Assembly: GCA_027482795.1 (NCBI GenBank)
Contig: JAIXVS010000202.1
Location: 1 to 6,908 of the forward strand
Source: Rhodobacter sp.
Lineage (GTDB): Bacteria; Pseudomonadota; Alphaproteobacteria; Rhodobacterales; Rhodobacteraceae
DNA: 6,908 nucleotides
Direction of reading: 5' to 3'
Position 1 is the stretch's first letter. Every line of letters starts with the position of its first letter. The notes under the pieces were generated by a model. That model made no database searches. It was not told the origin of the DNA and saw nothing but the letters and a program-made list of their open reading frames with translations. This document shows, piece by piece, positions 1 through 6,353 of the stretch. Position numbers and translations under genes: made by a program.

Positions 1-159
1 ATGGATCAGCGGGTTGCTGCTCAGCACAAATTTACCATCCACGAAATACAGCTTTGCCAGATCTAAATCCAGTTGGGGAAAGCGTGTAAATATCACGATC
101 ACCAGCATCGATGCCGCGATCAAGACAGGGATAGCAAGGGAATGGGTCAGCCAGCGCAT
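1..159 (-). CDS. PAP2-like membrane phosphatase, N-terminal part (cut by window edge)
   Basis: The first 53 codons of a gene that runs off the left edge, reading MRWLTHSLAIPVLIAASMLV at the start. Residues about 8-24 form one hydrophobic membrane segment or uncleaved signal anchor. It is followed by FPQLDLDLAKLYF and a DGKF...NPLI stretch. In my recollection this layout (one helix, then FPxLDLxxxxLFY) is typical of the N-terminus of PAP2/LpxE-type lipid phosphatases. Their catalytic motifs lie further along and are outside the window, so the assignment rests on the N-terminus alone. The ATG follows the stop codon of the transporter gene by 1 nt (TAAAATG), and a weak GGAA lies 5 nt upstream inside that gene, which suggests translational coupling and one mRNA. 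If the family is right, it would act on the outer face of the inner membrane on a lipid phosphate. An unrelated small membrane protein cannot be excluded. Confidence 0.5.
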   Translation of the reverse strand, partial: MRWLTHSLAIPVLIAASMLVIVIFTRFPQLDLDLAKLYFVDGKFVLSSNPLIH

Positions 160-160
160 T

Positions 161-1051
161 TTATTCCACATTGGGGGTGGCTTGCGCCGCAGCGCCGCGC
201 GCTGAATGCCAAAGCGTGTAAATCCCCGAAACCACAACCATGCCAGCGCCGATCAGCGCCGCCATATCGGGCAGGCTATCAAAGAACAGCCAGCCAAACA
301 ACAGGGCCCAGACCAGCGCTGTATACCTGAACGGCGCGATCACGGCGATATCGCCCACGCGCATCATGCTGACCACCGTGATATACCCTACCACAAGGGC
401 AGCAGTAGCGGCCGCAATTTGCAGCCCCGCCAACAGGGACACGGGCGCGCTGCCTTGCAAAAGCATCCCCACAGCGCCCAAACCCGTCACCGCCAACGCA
501 GCCCAAATCGCCACAGTCGTTGCAGGCAAATCGCGCGCCACATGCCGCGTGGACAAATCACGCACCACAACGCAGGCAACCGAAACCAGCCCCAGCACCG
601 ACCAGCGGTCAAACCCCGCCATACCTGGCTTGATAATCAGCATCACGCCCGCAAAACCAAACCCAATGGCCAGCCACACGGCAAGGCTGATCTTTTCGCG
701 GTACAGTAGGGCGGCTGCCAGCGTCACCGCCAGCGGCAAGGCCTGCATAATCGCCGACAAAGTGGCCAGCGGCATATGCACCAACGCAGTCAGAAAGGTA
801 ACCGTCGCCAAAATCTCGGCCCCCGTGCGCAGGGGCAGCACCCGCAAATCTGGCCCCTTGGGCCACAAATGCAAATGCCCCTCTCGGTAATAGGCAATGG
901 CCAGCAGCGCCGCGCTGGCCCCCAGCCCGCGCAGAAAAATCGCTTGGAACAAGGGCATTTCTTGGCTGACCGCCTTCATAAAGCTGTCATTGACCACAAA
1001 GGCCAACATGGCGATGCACATCAACATAACACCGCGCATATTGTCAGGCAT
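161..1051 (-). CDS. EamA/DMT-superfamily inner-membrane transporter
   Basis: A 296-residue, very hydrophobic protein of the usual length for ten-helix drug/metabolite transporters. It shows the two-repeat EamA layout. The first repeat spans about residues 6-143 and closes with LLYREKISLAVWLAIGFGFA and IIKPG; the second spans about 150-284 and closes with LFGWLFFDSL...GAGMVVVSGIYTLW. These repeat endings (acidic/basic loop, helix, then a KPG or YxLW end) are the family signature. RDLSTRH at 164-170 is a charged loop also seen in many alphaproteobacterial members. The tail after residue 284 is cytosolic and Ala-rich. The substrate cannot be read from the sequence; relatives export amino acids, nucleosides, drugs or other metabolites. 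The start at 1051 has a weak GGA 8 nt upstream, and the next Met, four codons in, is placed less well. It lies 15 nt behind the HxlR gene and 1 nt ahead of the PAP2-like gene, so it is probably co-transcribed with both. Confidence 0.88.
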   Translation of the reverse strand: MPDNMRGVMLMCIAMLAFVVNDSFMKAVSQEMPLFQAIFLRGLGASAALLAIAYYREGHLHLWPKGPDLRVLPLRTGAEILATVTFLTALVHMPLATLSAIMQALPLAVTLAAALLYREKISLAVWLAIGFGFAGVMLIIKPGMAGFDRWSVLGLVSVACVVVRDLSTRHVARDLPATTVAIWAALAVTGLGAVGMLLQGSAPVSLLAGLQIAAATAALVVGYITVVSMMRVGDIAVIAPFRYTALVWALLFGWLFFDSLPDMAALIGAGMVVVSGIYTLWHSARGAAAQATPNVE

Positions 1052-1066
1052 TGGGCAGATCCAAGG

Positions 1067-1456
1067 TTAAGCGGCGTCAAACCTTTGCCGCGCCTCGGCT
1101 ATAACCTCTTGTTTCTCGCTTGCCCATCCCGCCAGCTGATCTAAATGCTGCATCAACCCGATGCCCAGATCAGTCAGGCTATATTCCACGCTGGGTGGTT
1201 TGGTTCCGTATACTTTGCGCGATGCCAAGCCATCGCGTTCCAGTTCGCGCAGCGATTGGGTCAGCATACGCTTGGAAATATCGGGCACAGCGCGGGCCAG
1301 CGCGTTAAAGCGCTGCGGGCGCGCTTTCAGTTCCAACAAAATCAAGATCGTCCATTTCGCCGCAATATGCGCCAAAACCATCCGCACGGGGCATTTGGAC
1401 GGGTCAAACCCACCCTGTAGCGGGGCCTGCACCTTGTCTTCGGGAAAGTCGCGCAT
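1067..1456 (-). CDS. HxlR-family winged-helix transcriptional regulator
   Basis: A 129-residue protein, a typical length for the family. The hallmark KCPVRMVLAHIAAKWTILIL starts at residue 21, with the conserved Cys22 just before the first helix. The recognition region ISKRMLTQSLRELERDGL is at 60-77, and the wing ends in PPSVEYSLTDLG at 87-98. A C-terminal helix (about 99-125) would give the dimer interface. HxlR proteins bind DNA as dimers, and several with a cysteine at this place (YodB, HypR, QorR types) sense quinones, hypochlorite or other electrophiles through it. Cys22 is the only cysteine here, so any disulfide would have to form between subunits or with a small thiol; sensing itself is inference. 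AGG lies 6 nt before the ATG. The gene is divergent from the SnoaL-like gene and heads a run with the EamA and PAP2-like genes, which suggests local control and autoregulation. Confidence 0.92.
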   Translation of the reverse strand: MRDFPEDKVQAPLQGGFDPSKCPVRMVLAHIAAKWTILILLELKARPQRFNALARAVPDISKRMLTQSLRELERDGLASRKVYGTKPPSVEYSLTDLGIGLMQHLDQLAGWASEKQEVIAEARQRFDAA

Positions 1457-1459
1457 GGG

Positions 1460-1520
1460 TTACCTGTAGATTACCTTGTTATGAAATCATGCCTCCTTTT
1501 CAAGAAACTCGCAAGTTACT
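1460..1520. promoter_or_regulatory. Candidate HxlR operator elements in the divergent region
   Basis: TTACCT occurs twice in the same orientation at 1460-1465 and 1471-1476, 11 nt apart, about one helical turn. A related element lies in the opposite orientation: ATTACCTTG (1470-1478) and the reverse complement of CAAGTTACT (1512-1520) agree at seven of nine positions. The two sides flank the proposed hxlR promoter, and the right one overlaps its -35. This arrangement fits autorepression by a dimeric winged-helix protein that also controls the divergent gene. It is a pattern seen in the sequence; binding is inferred. Confidence 0.35.
1486..1514 (-). promoter_or_regulatory. Candidate sigma70-type promoter of hxlR
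   Basis: Read on the minus strand, TTGCGA (1514-1509) and CATGAT (1491-1486) are separated by exactly 17 nt, and each matches four of six consensus positions. This would start transcription near 1479 and leave a leader of about 23 nt with the AGG ribosome site. The -35 overlaps the AAGTTACT element described for the operator region. Found by eye, without scoring against background. Confidence 0.35.
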
Positions 1521-1523
1521 AAA

Positions 1524-1550
1524 TGAGACCTGTCTTAATATTGAGACCTG
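1524..1550. repeat. Direct repeat TGAGACCTG x2, 18-nt period
   Basis: The nine bases TGAGACCTG occur at 1524-1532 and again at 1542-1550, identical and in the same orientation. They bracket an AT-rich TAATAT (1536-1541). The second copy ends 3 nt before the AGGAG of the SnoaL-like gene. An exact 9-mer repeat within 27 nt of a promoter region may be a binding site for a regulator, but chance is not excluded. Confidence 0.45.
1536..1541 (+). promoter_or_regulatory. Possible -10 element of the SnoaL-like gene
   Basis: TAATAT matches five of six bases of the sigma70 -10 consensus TATAAT in composition but four by position, and sits 23 nt before the start codon. No convincing -35 is seen 16-18 nt upstream, where the AAGTTACT element lies. 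An activator or an alternative sigma factor could compensate. Weak evidence. Confidence 0.25.
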
Positions 1551-1553
1551 AAC

Positions 1554-1558
1554 AGGAG
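1554..1558 (+). promoter_or_regulatory. Ribosome binding site that sets the SnoaL-like start
   Basis: AGGAG lies 6 nt before the ATG at 1565. An in-frame ATG at 1523 would lengthen the protein by 14 residues, but it has no comparable site and would put extra residues in front of a clean signal peptide, so 1565 is chosen. Confidence 0.8.
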
Positions 1559-1564
1559 CCTCCC

Positions 1565-1996
1565 ATGAAGAAACTTGCCCTTGCCACCCTGCCCTTGCTG
1601 CTTAGCGCGACCTTTGCCCTTGCCCAAACGCCAAAGGAAATCGTCGTCGAAGGTTTGACGGCCGTTTTCGTTGAACCAAACCCCGAGCGCGTGAAGGAAC
1701 TCTTCTCGCCCAACTATATCCAGCACAATCCAAATTTCCCCAATGGCCCCGAAACCGTGATCGGGTTTGCCACCAACCCACCGCCCGGTTTTTCCTATGA
1801 AATTGGCAATGTCATCGCCGAGGGCAATTTGGTTGCCGTCCACTTCCGCGTGGTGGGCTTTGGGCCAAAGCCGATGATCGGCGTGGATATTCTGCGTGTT
1901 GAAGATGGACTGATTGTCGAACACTGGGACGTGCTGCAAGAAGAAGTGACCGAAACAGTCAGCGGCAACCCCATGTTCACGCCTGCTGTTCAATAG
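1565..1996 (+). CDS. Exported SnoaL-like (NTF2-fold) protein
   Basis: A 143-residue protein. Residues 1-20 form a Sec signal peptide: MKK, a Leu/Ala-rich core and ALA before the likely cleavage at Ala20/Gln21. The mature part is a single compact alpha+beta domain of about 120 residues with marks of the SnoaL-like/NTF2 superfamily: an N-terminal helix with NPERVKELFSPNYIQHNP at 39-56, the strand NLVAVHFRVVG at 88-98, and the closing hairpin VDILRVEDGLIVEHWDVLQ at 107-125. His54, Asp108, His120 and Asp122 line up with polar residues that often face the pocket in this fold. Members include polyketide cyclases, but also many proteins of unknown role, so no reaction can be assigned. Export to the periplasm sets it apart from classical cytosolic SnoaL cyclases. 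No lipobox is seen. It is divergent from the HxlR gene, probably its target, and ends at the shared terminator before rpoC. Confidence 0.85.
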   Translation: MKKLALATLPLLLSATFALAQTPKEIVVEGLTAVFVEPNPERVKELFSPNYIQHNPNFPNGPETVIGFATNPPPGFSYEIGNVIAEGNLVAVHFRVVGFGPKPMIGVDILRVEDGLIVEHWDVLQEEVTETVSGNPMFTPAVQ

Positions 1997-2006
1997 GGTT
2001 TCGCTG

Positions 2007-2042
2007 AAAAAAAAGGCCCCGTGGTTTCCCACGGGGCCTTTT
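2007..2042. terminator. Bidirectional Rho-independent terminator
   Basis: GGCCCCGTGG (2015-2024) pairs perfectly with CCACGGGGCC (2029-2038) around a TTTC loop. AAAA (2011-2014) and TTTT (2039-2042) extend it to a 14-bp stem. Eight A residues (2007-2014) provide a U8 tract for minus-strand transcripts; the plus-strand tract is only four U. It lies between the convergent stops of the SnoaL-like gene (1996) and rpoC (2060) and should end both mRNAs, more strongly for rpoBC. Confidence 0.93.
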
Positions 2043-2059
2043 GCATTGTGCCTGATCGC

Positions 2060-5000
2060 TTACGATTGCTCGCCGTCAAAAGCATCTGATGCCACTGGCG
2101 CGGCCAGTGCTGCTGCCGCTTCAGCATCAGAGCGGCGCGCGTCGATGACAATCGTATCGCGGTCGGTTGCGATTTTCTTGACATTGCGCGTCGCCCCGCC
2201 CGTGCCCGCTGGAATAAGGCGGCCCACGATGACGTTTTCCTTCAGGCCGACCAGCTTATCGCGTTTGCCCTGCACCGAAGCTTCGGTCAGCACGCGGGTG
2301 GTTTCTTGGAACGACGCCGCCGAGATAAAGCTGCGCGTTTGCAAGCTGGCCTTGGTGATGCCCAGCAAAATCGGCTCGGCCACCGCAGGGCGCATACCAT
2401 GGACATGGGCCTTGTGGTTGGCTTCGTCCAACTCGTGCTTGTCGACGTTTTCGCCTTTCAGCAAAGTCGTCTCGCCGCTGTCCAAAATCTCGAACTTTTG
2501 CAGCATCTGGCGCACGATCACTTCGATATGCTTGTCGTTGATCTTCACGCCTTGCAAACGGTACACGTCCTGCACTTCGTCGATCATATAGTTTGCCAAA
2601 GCTTCCACGCCCAAGATGCGCAAGATGTCATGCGGCGCGGGGTTGCCGTCCATGATATAGTCGCCCTTTTGCACAAAGTCGCCTTCCTGAACAGGAATGT
2701 GCTTGCCCTTGGGGATCATGTATTCAACGGCTTGCAGCGTATCATCCACGGGTTCTACCGTGATGCGGCGCTTGTTCTTATAGTCTTTGCCAAAGCGCAC
2801 GTAACCATCCATTTCGGCGATGATCGCGTGGTCCTTCGGACGGCGCGCTTCGAACAATTCGGCCACGCGGGGCAGACCCCCCGTGATGTCTTTGGTCTTG
2901 GCACCTTCGCGCGGAATACGGGCCACAACGTCGCCTGGGCGCAGATCTTGGCCTTCTTCCACCGATAGAATTGCATCCACCGACATAGGATAGGTGATCG
3001 GGTTGCCCGCATCATTGCGCACAGGCTCGCCCGTGGCTGGGTTCATCACAATGACTTCGGGCTTTAGATCGCCGCCTTTGGGGGCCGAACGCCAGTCCGA
3101 CACGATTTTCTGTGTCATGCCTGTTGCCTCGTCGGTGTCCTCGCGCAGCGAGATACCGGCAATCATGTCCTTAAACTTGGCCACACCCGCCTTTTCGGCG
3201 ATAATTGGCAAAGTATAGGGGTCCCATTCGAACAGCTTATCGCCGCGCTTGGCCTGCGCGCCATCTTTGACGTGCAGTTTCGCGCCATAGGTCAGCTTAT
3301 GCACCGCACGTTCTTGGCCCGCATCGTCGATGATCGCCAGCGACATGTTACGGCCAATCACAATCTGCTCGCCCGACGCGTTTGACAGCGTGTTTTGGTT
3401 GCGCAGTTCGATACGGCCTTCTTGGCTGGCCTCAAGGAAGGATTGCTGCCCGCCCTGCGCCACGCCGCCGATGTGGAAGGTGCGCATGGTCAACTGGGTG
3501 CCAGGCTCGCCGATGGACTGCGCGGCGATGATGCCGACAGCCTCGCCGATGTTCACCAGCGTGCCACGCGCCAAATCACGGCCATAACACAGCGCGCAAA
3601 CGCCTTCTTCTGCATCGCAGGTCAATGGGCTGCGGATACGGGCCGATGCCACGTTGGCCTGATGGATCAGGTCGGCGCGACGCTCGTCAATCAGCTCGCC
3701 GCGGCCAACGATAACTTCGGTCGTGCCGGGAACGCAGATATCTTCCGCCGCAACACGGCCCAGAACACGTTCGGACAATGGCGCAGATTCCACACCATCT
3801 TTCACAGCCACATCGGCAGTGATGCCACGTTCCGTGCCGCAATCATGCAAGCGAATGATGCAATCTTGCGCCACGTCTACCAAACGGCGGGTCAAATAGC
3901 CCGAGTTCGCCGTTTTCAGCGCGGTATCGGCAAGGCCCTTCCGCGCGCCGTGGGTCGAGTTAAAGTATTCAAGAACGGTCAGGCCTTCCTTAAAGTTCGA
4001 AATGATCGGCGTTTCGATAATCTCGCCCGAAGGTTTGGCCATCAAACCGCGCATCCCGCCCAGCTGTTTCATCTGGGTCACAGACCCGCGCGCACCCGAG
4101 TGGGACATCATGTAAACCGAATTCGGTTCCATTTCCGCGCCATTCGCGTCCTTCTTTACAGCCGAAATGGTCGACATCATGGCTTCGGTCACTTTGTCGT
4201 TGCACTTTGACCAGCTGTCGATGACCTTGTTATACTTCTCGCCCTGCGTAATCAGGCCGTCCATATACTGCTGTTCATAGGCTTTCACCTGATCGCGGGC
4301 TTCGTCCACGATGTCCCATTTGGTATCGGGGATCAGCATGTCATCTTTGCCAAAGGAAATGCCCGCGCGGAACGCCTCGCGGAAGCCGTATGTCATGATC
4401 TGATCGCAGAAAATGACCGATTCCTTTTGGCCGCAATAGCGGTAAACAGTGTCGATCACAGTTTGCACATCTTTCTTGCGCAGCAGGCGGTTGACCAGAT
4501 CAAACGGCGCTTTGGCGTTCAGCGGCAGCAAGTTGCCCAAACGCAGACGGCCAGGTGTGGTGTCAAACCGCTTCCAGACGATATTGCCATGCTCGTCCAC
4601 TTGGCGCAGACGGGCCTGAATTTTGGCGTGCAGATGCACCTCGCCTGCGGCAAGGGCATGTTCCACCTCGTCAATATCGGCAAATTTCATGCCTTCGCCG
4701 ACCATGCCCTTACGCTCCATCGTGGCGTAATACAGGCCCAAGACCATATCTTGCGATGGCACGATAATAGGCGCGCCGTTGGCGGGCGAGAGCACGTTAT
4801 TCGTGGACATCATCAAAACCCGCGCCTCTAGCTGGGCTTCCAGCGATAGCGGCACGTGAACGGCCATTTGGTCGCCGTCAAAGTCGGCGTTAAAGGCCGA
4901 GCAGACCAGCGGGTGCAACTGAATGGCCTTGCCTTCGATCAGGATCGGCTCGAACGCCTGAATCCCGAGGCGGTGCAGCGTTGGCGCGCGGTTCAGCAGC

Positions 5001-6271
5001 ACGGGATGTTCGCGGATCACCTCGTCCAAGATATCCCACACTTCGGGACGCTCTTTTTCCACCAGCTTTTTCGCCTGTTTAACGGTGCTGGACAGGCCCT
5101 TGGCTTCAAGGCGCGAATAGATGAACGGCTTGAACAATTCCAAAGCCATCTTTTTCGGCAAACCGCACTGGTGCAGTTTCAATTCGGGGCCCGTCACAAT
5201 GACCGAGCGGCCCGAGAAATCGACGCGCTTACCCAAAAGGTTCTGGCGGAAACGGCCCTGCTTGCCCTTTAGCATGTCGGACAGCGATTTCAGCGGGCGC
5301 TTGTTGGTGCCCGTAATCACGCGGCCACGGCGGCCGTTGTCAAACAGCGCATCGACAGCCTCTTGCAGCATACGCTTTTCGTTGCGCACGATAATATCGG
5401 GCGCGCGAAGTTCGATCAGACGCTTGAGGCGATTGTTGCGGTTAATCACGCGGCGATACAGATCGTTCAAATCCGATGTCGCAAAGCGGCCCCCATCCAG
5501 CGGCACCAAGGGGCGCAGTTCTGGCGGGATCACGGGAAGAACGGTCAGCACCATCCATTCGGGGCGGTTGCCCGATTCGACAAAGCTTTCCACAATCTTC
5601 AAACGCTTGATGATTTTCTTGGGCTTCAATTCGCCCGTGGCTTCTTTCAAATCGGCGCGCAACTGTTCGGCAAGGCTGTCCAGATCAATGGCAGCCAGCA
5701 TTTCGCGGATCGCTTCTGCGCCGATATTGGCGGTGAACGCGTCTGCGCCATATTGGTCTTGCGCATCAAGATAGTCTTCTTCGGTCATCAACTGACCATA
5801 GGTCAGATCGGTCAGACCTGGTTCGATCACCACATAGTTTTCGAAATACAAGATACGTTCCAAATCGCGCAGCGTCATATCCAGCATCAGGCCGATACGG
5901 CTGGGCAGCGATTTCAGGAACCAAATATGCGCTACGGGCGATGCCAGTTCGATATGGCCCATCCGTTCGCGGCGCACCTTTTGCAAGGTGACTTCGACGC
6001 CGCATTTTTCGCAGACAACGCCGCGATATTTCATGCGTTTGTATTTGCCGCACAGGCATTCGTAATCTTTGATGGGGCCAAAGATACGGGCGCAGAACAG
6101 GCCATCGCGTTCGGGCTTGAACGTGCGATAGTTGATGGTTTCTGGCTTTTTAATCTCGCCGAACGACCACGACAAAATCCGTTCGGGCGAGGCAAGGGAG
6201 ACCTTGATCTCGTCAAAGGTTTTGACGGGGGCAACGGGGTTAAACGGGTTGTTGGTCAGTTCCTGGTTCAT
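2060..6271 (-). CDS. rpoC: DNA-directed RNA polymerase subunit beta'
   Basis: A complete 1,403-residue beta' subunit, the catalytic half of the RNA polymerase active centre together with beta. Landmarks in order: the N-terminal zinc site Cys72, Cys74, Cys87, Cys90; switch 2 and neighbouring loops about 330-350 (GRFRQNLLGKRVDFSGRS); the catalytic NADFDGDQMAVH with Mg-binding Asp463, Asp465 and Asp467; the bridge helix about 766-801 (STHGARKGLADTALKTANSG); the second zinc site Cys811, Cys885, Cys892, Cys895; and the trigger-loop helix LTMRTFHIGG with His933. A large insertion (SI3-like, about 940-1135) then precedes DITGGLPRVAELFEARRPK. The C-terminus keeps ITKASLQTRSFISAASFQET and ENVIVGRLIPAGTG and ends in an Ala-rich tail. 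No frameshift or missing key residue is seen. The start is ATG at 6271, with AGGA 7 nt upstream; a TTG two codons earlier has AGGA only 1 nt away. It follows rpoB by 82 nt in one operon and ends at the terminator at 2007-2042. Confidence 0.99.
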   Translation of the reverse strand: MNQELTNNPFNPVAPVKTFDEIKVSLASPERILSWSFGEIKKPETINYRTFKPERDGLFCARIFGPIKDYECLCGKYKRMKYRGVVCEKCGVEVTLQKVRRERMGHIELASPVAHIWFLKSLPSRIGLMLDMTLRDLERILYFENYVVIEPGLTDLTYGQLMTEEDYLDAQDQYGADAFTANIGAEAIREMLAAIDLDSLAEQLRADLKEATGELKPKKIIKRLKIVESFVESGNRPEWMVLTVLPVIPPELRPLVPLDGGRFATSDLNDLYRRVINRNNRLKRLIELRAPDIIVRNEKRMLQEAVDALFDNGRRGRVITGTNKRPLKSLSDMLKGKQGRFRQNLLGKRVDFSGRSVIVTGPELKLHQCGLPKKMALELFKPFIYSRLEAKGLSSTVKQAKKLVEKERPEVWDILDEVIREHPVLLNRAPTLHRLGIQAFEPILIEGKAIQLHPLVCSAFNADFDGDQMAVHVPLSLEAQLEARVLMMSTNNVLSPANGAPIIVPSQDMVLGLYYATMERKGMVGEGMKFADIDEVEHALAAGEVHLHAKIQARLRQVDEHGNIVWKRFDTTPGRLRLGNLLPLNAKAPFDLVNRLLRKKDVQTVIDTVYRYCGQKESVIFCDQIMTYGFREAFRAGISFGKDDMLIPDTKWDIVDEARDQVKAYEQQYMDGLITQGEKYNKVIDSWSKCNDKVTEAMMSTISAVKKDANGAEMEPNSVYMMSHSGARGSVTQMKQLGGMRGLMAKPSGEIIETPIISNFKEGLTVLEYFNSTHGARKGLADTALKTANSGYLTRRLVDVAQDCIIRLHDCGTERGITADVAVKDGVESAPLSERVLGRVAAEDICVPGTTEVIVGRGELIDERRADLIHQANVASARIRSPLTCDAEEGVCALCYGRDLARGTLVNIGEAVGIIAAQSIGEPGTQLTMRTFHIGGVAQGGQQSFLEASQEGRIELRNQNTLSNASGEQIVIGRNMSLAIIDDAGQERAVHKLTYGAKLHVKDGAQAKRGDKLFEWDPYTLPIIAEKAGVAKFKDMIAGISLREDTDEATGMTQKIVSDWRSAPKGGDLKPEVIVMNPATGEPVRNDAGNPITYPMSVDAILSVEEGQDLRPGDVVARIPREGAKTKDITGGLPRVAELFEARRPKDHAIIAEMDGYVRFGKDYKNKRRITVEPVDDTLQAVEYMIPKGKHIPVQEGDFVQKGDYIMDGNPAPHDILRILGVEALANYMIDEVQDVYRLQGVKINDKHIEVIVRQMLQKFEILDSGETTLLKGENVDKHELDEANHKAHVHGMRPAVAEPILLGITKASLQTRSFISAASFQETTRVLTEASVQGKRDKLVGLKENVIVGRLIPAGTGGATRNVKKIATDRDTIVIDARRSDAEAAAALAAPVASDAFDGEQS

Positions 6272-6278
6272 GTCCAAA

Positions 6279-6282
6279 TCCT
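6279..6282 (-). promoter_or_regulatory. Ribosome binding site that sets the rpoC start
   Basis: On the minus strand AGGA lies 7 nt before the ATG at 6271. The in-frame TTG at 6277 is only 1 nt from it, too close to be used. This supports the shorter protein beginning MNQELTNN. Confidence 0.8.
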
Positions 6283-6317
6283 ACAAAATTGGGGCGCGGG
6301 GAAGGGTGGCAGATCGT

Positions 6318-6343
6318 GGCGGGCGCGCGCTGGCGCGCCTGCC
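6318..6343 (-). other. GC-rich hairpin in the rpoB-rpoC spacer
   Basis: GGCGGGCGCGC (6318-6328) and GCGCGCCTGCC (6333-6343) can pair over 11 positions around a 4-nt loop. In the mRNA one pair is a C-A mismatch (6321/6340). The stem starts 10 nt behind the rpoB stop and is not followed by a U tract, so it is not a classic terminator. It could stabilise or be a processing point in the rpoBC mRNA, or affect the beta to beta' ratio. The role is inference. Confidence 0.5.
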
Positions 6344-6353
6344 GCTAAATCCG

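Noticed and set aside
240..890. A 216-codon plus-strand open frame opposite the EamA gene
   Set aside because: Antisense to a clear ten-helix transporter; Ala/Ser/Thr/Arg-rich product without a domain.
1523..1564. Upstream ATG giving a 157-residue SnoaL-like protein
   Set aside because: No ribosome site there, while the ATG at 1565 has AGGAG 6 nt ahead and begins a standard signal peptide.
1535..2032. A 165-codon minus-strand open frame opposite the SnoaL-like gene
   Set aside because: Would cross the terminator stem and lies antisense to a gene with signal peptide, ribosome site and family motifs.
3050..3460. The region behind the RpoC trigger loop as a foreign domain insertion
   Set aside because: Its position and borders match the SI3-type insertion known in proteobacterial beta' subunits, so it is lineage-typical.
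3395..4210. A 271-codon plus-strand open frame opposite rpoC
   Set aside because: Same codon-bias shadow: high Arg/His/Gln content, no recognisable family, no ribosome site, and rpoC is intact on the other strand.
6318..6343. Terminator between rpoB and rpoC
   Set aside because: The hairpin has no U tract on the minus strand and would separate two subunits that must be made together.
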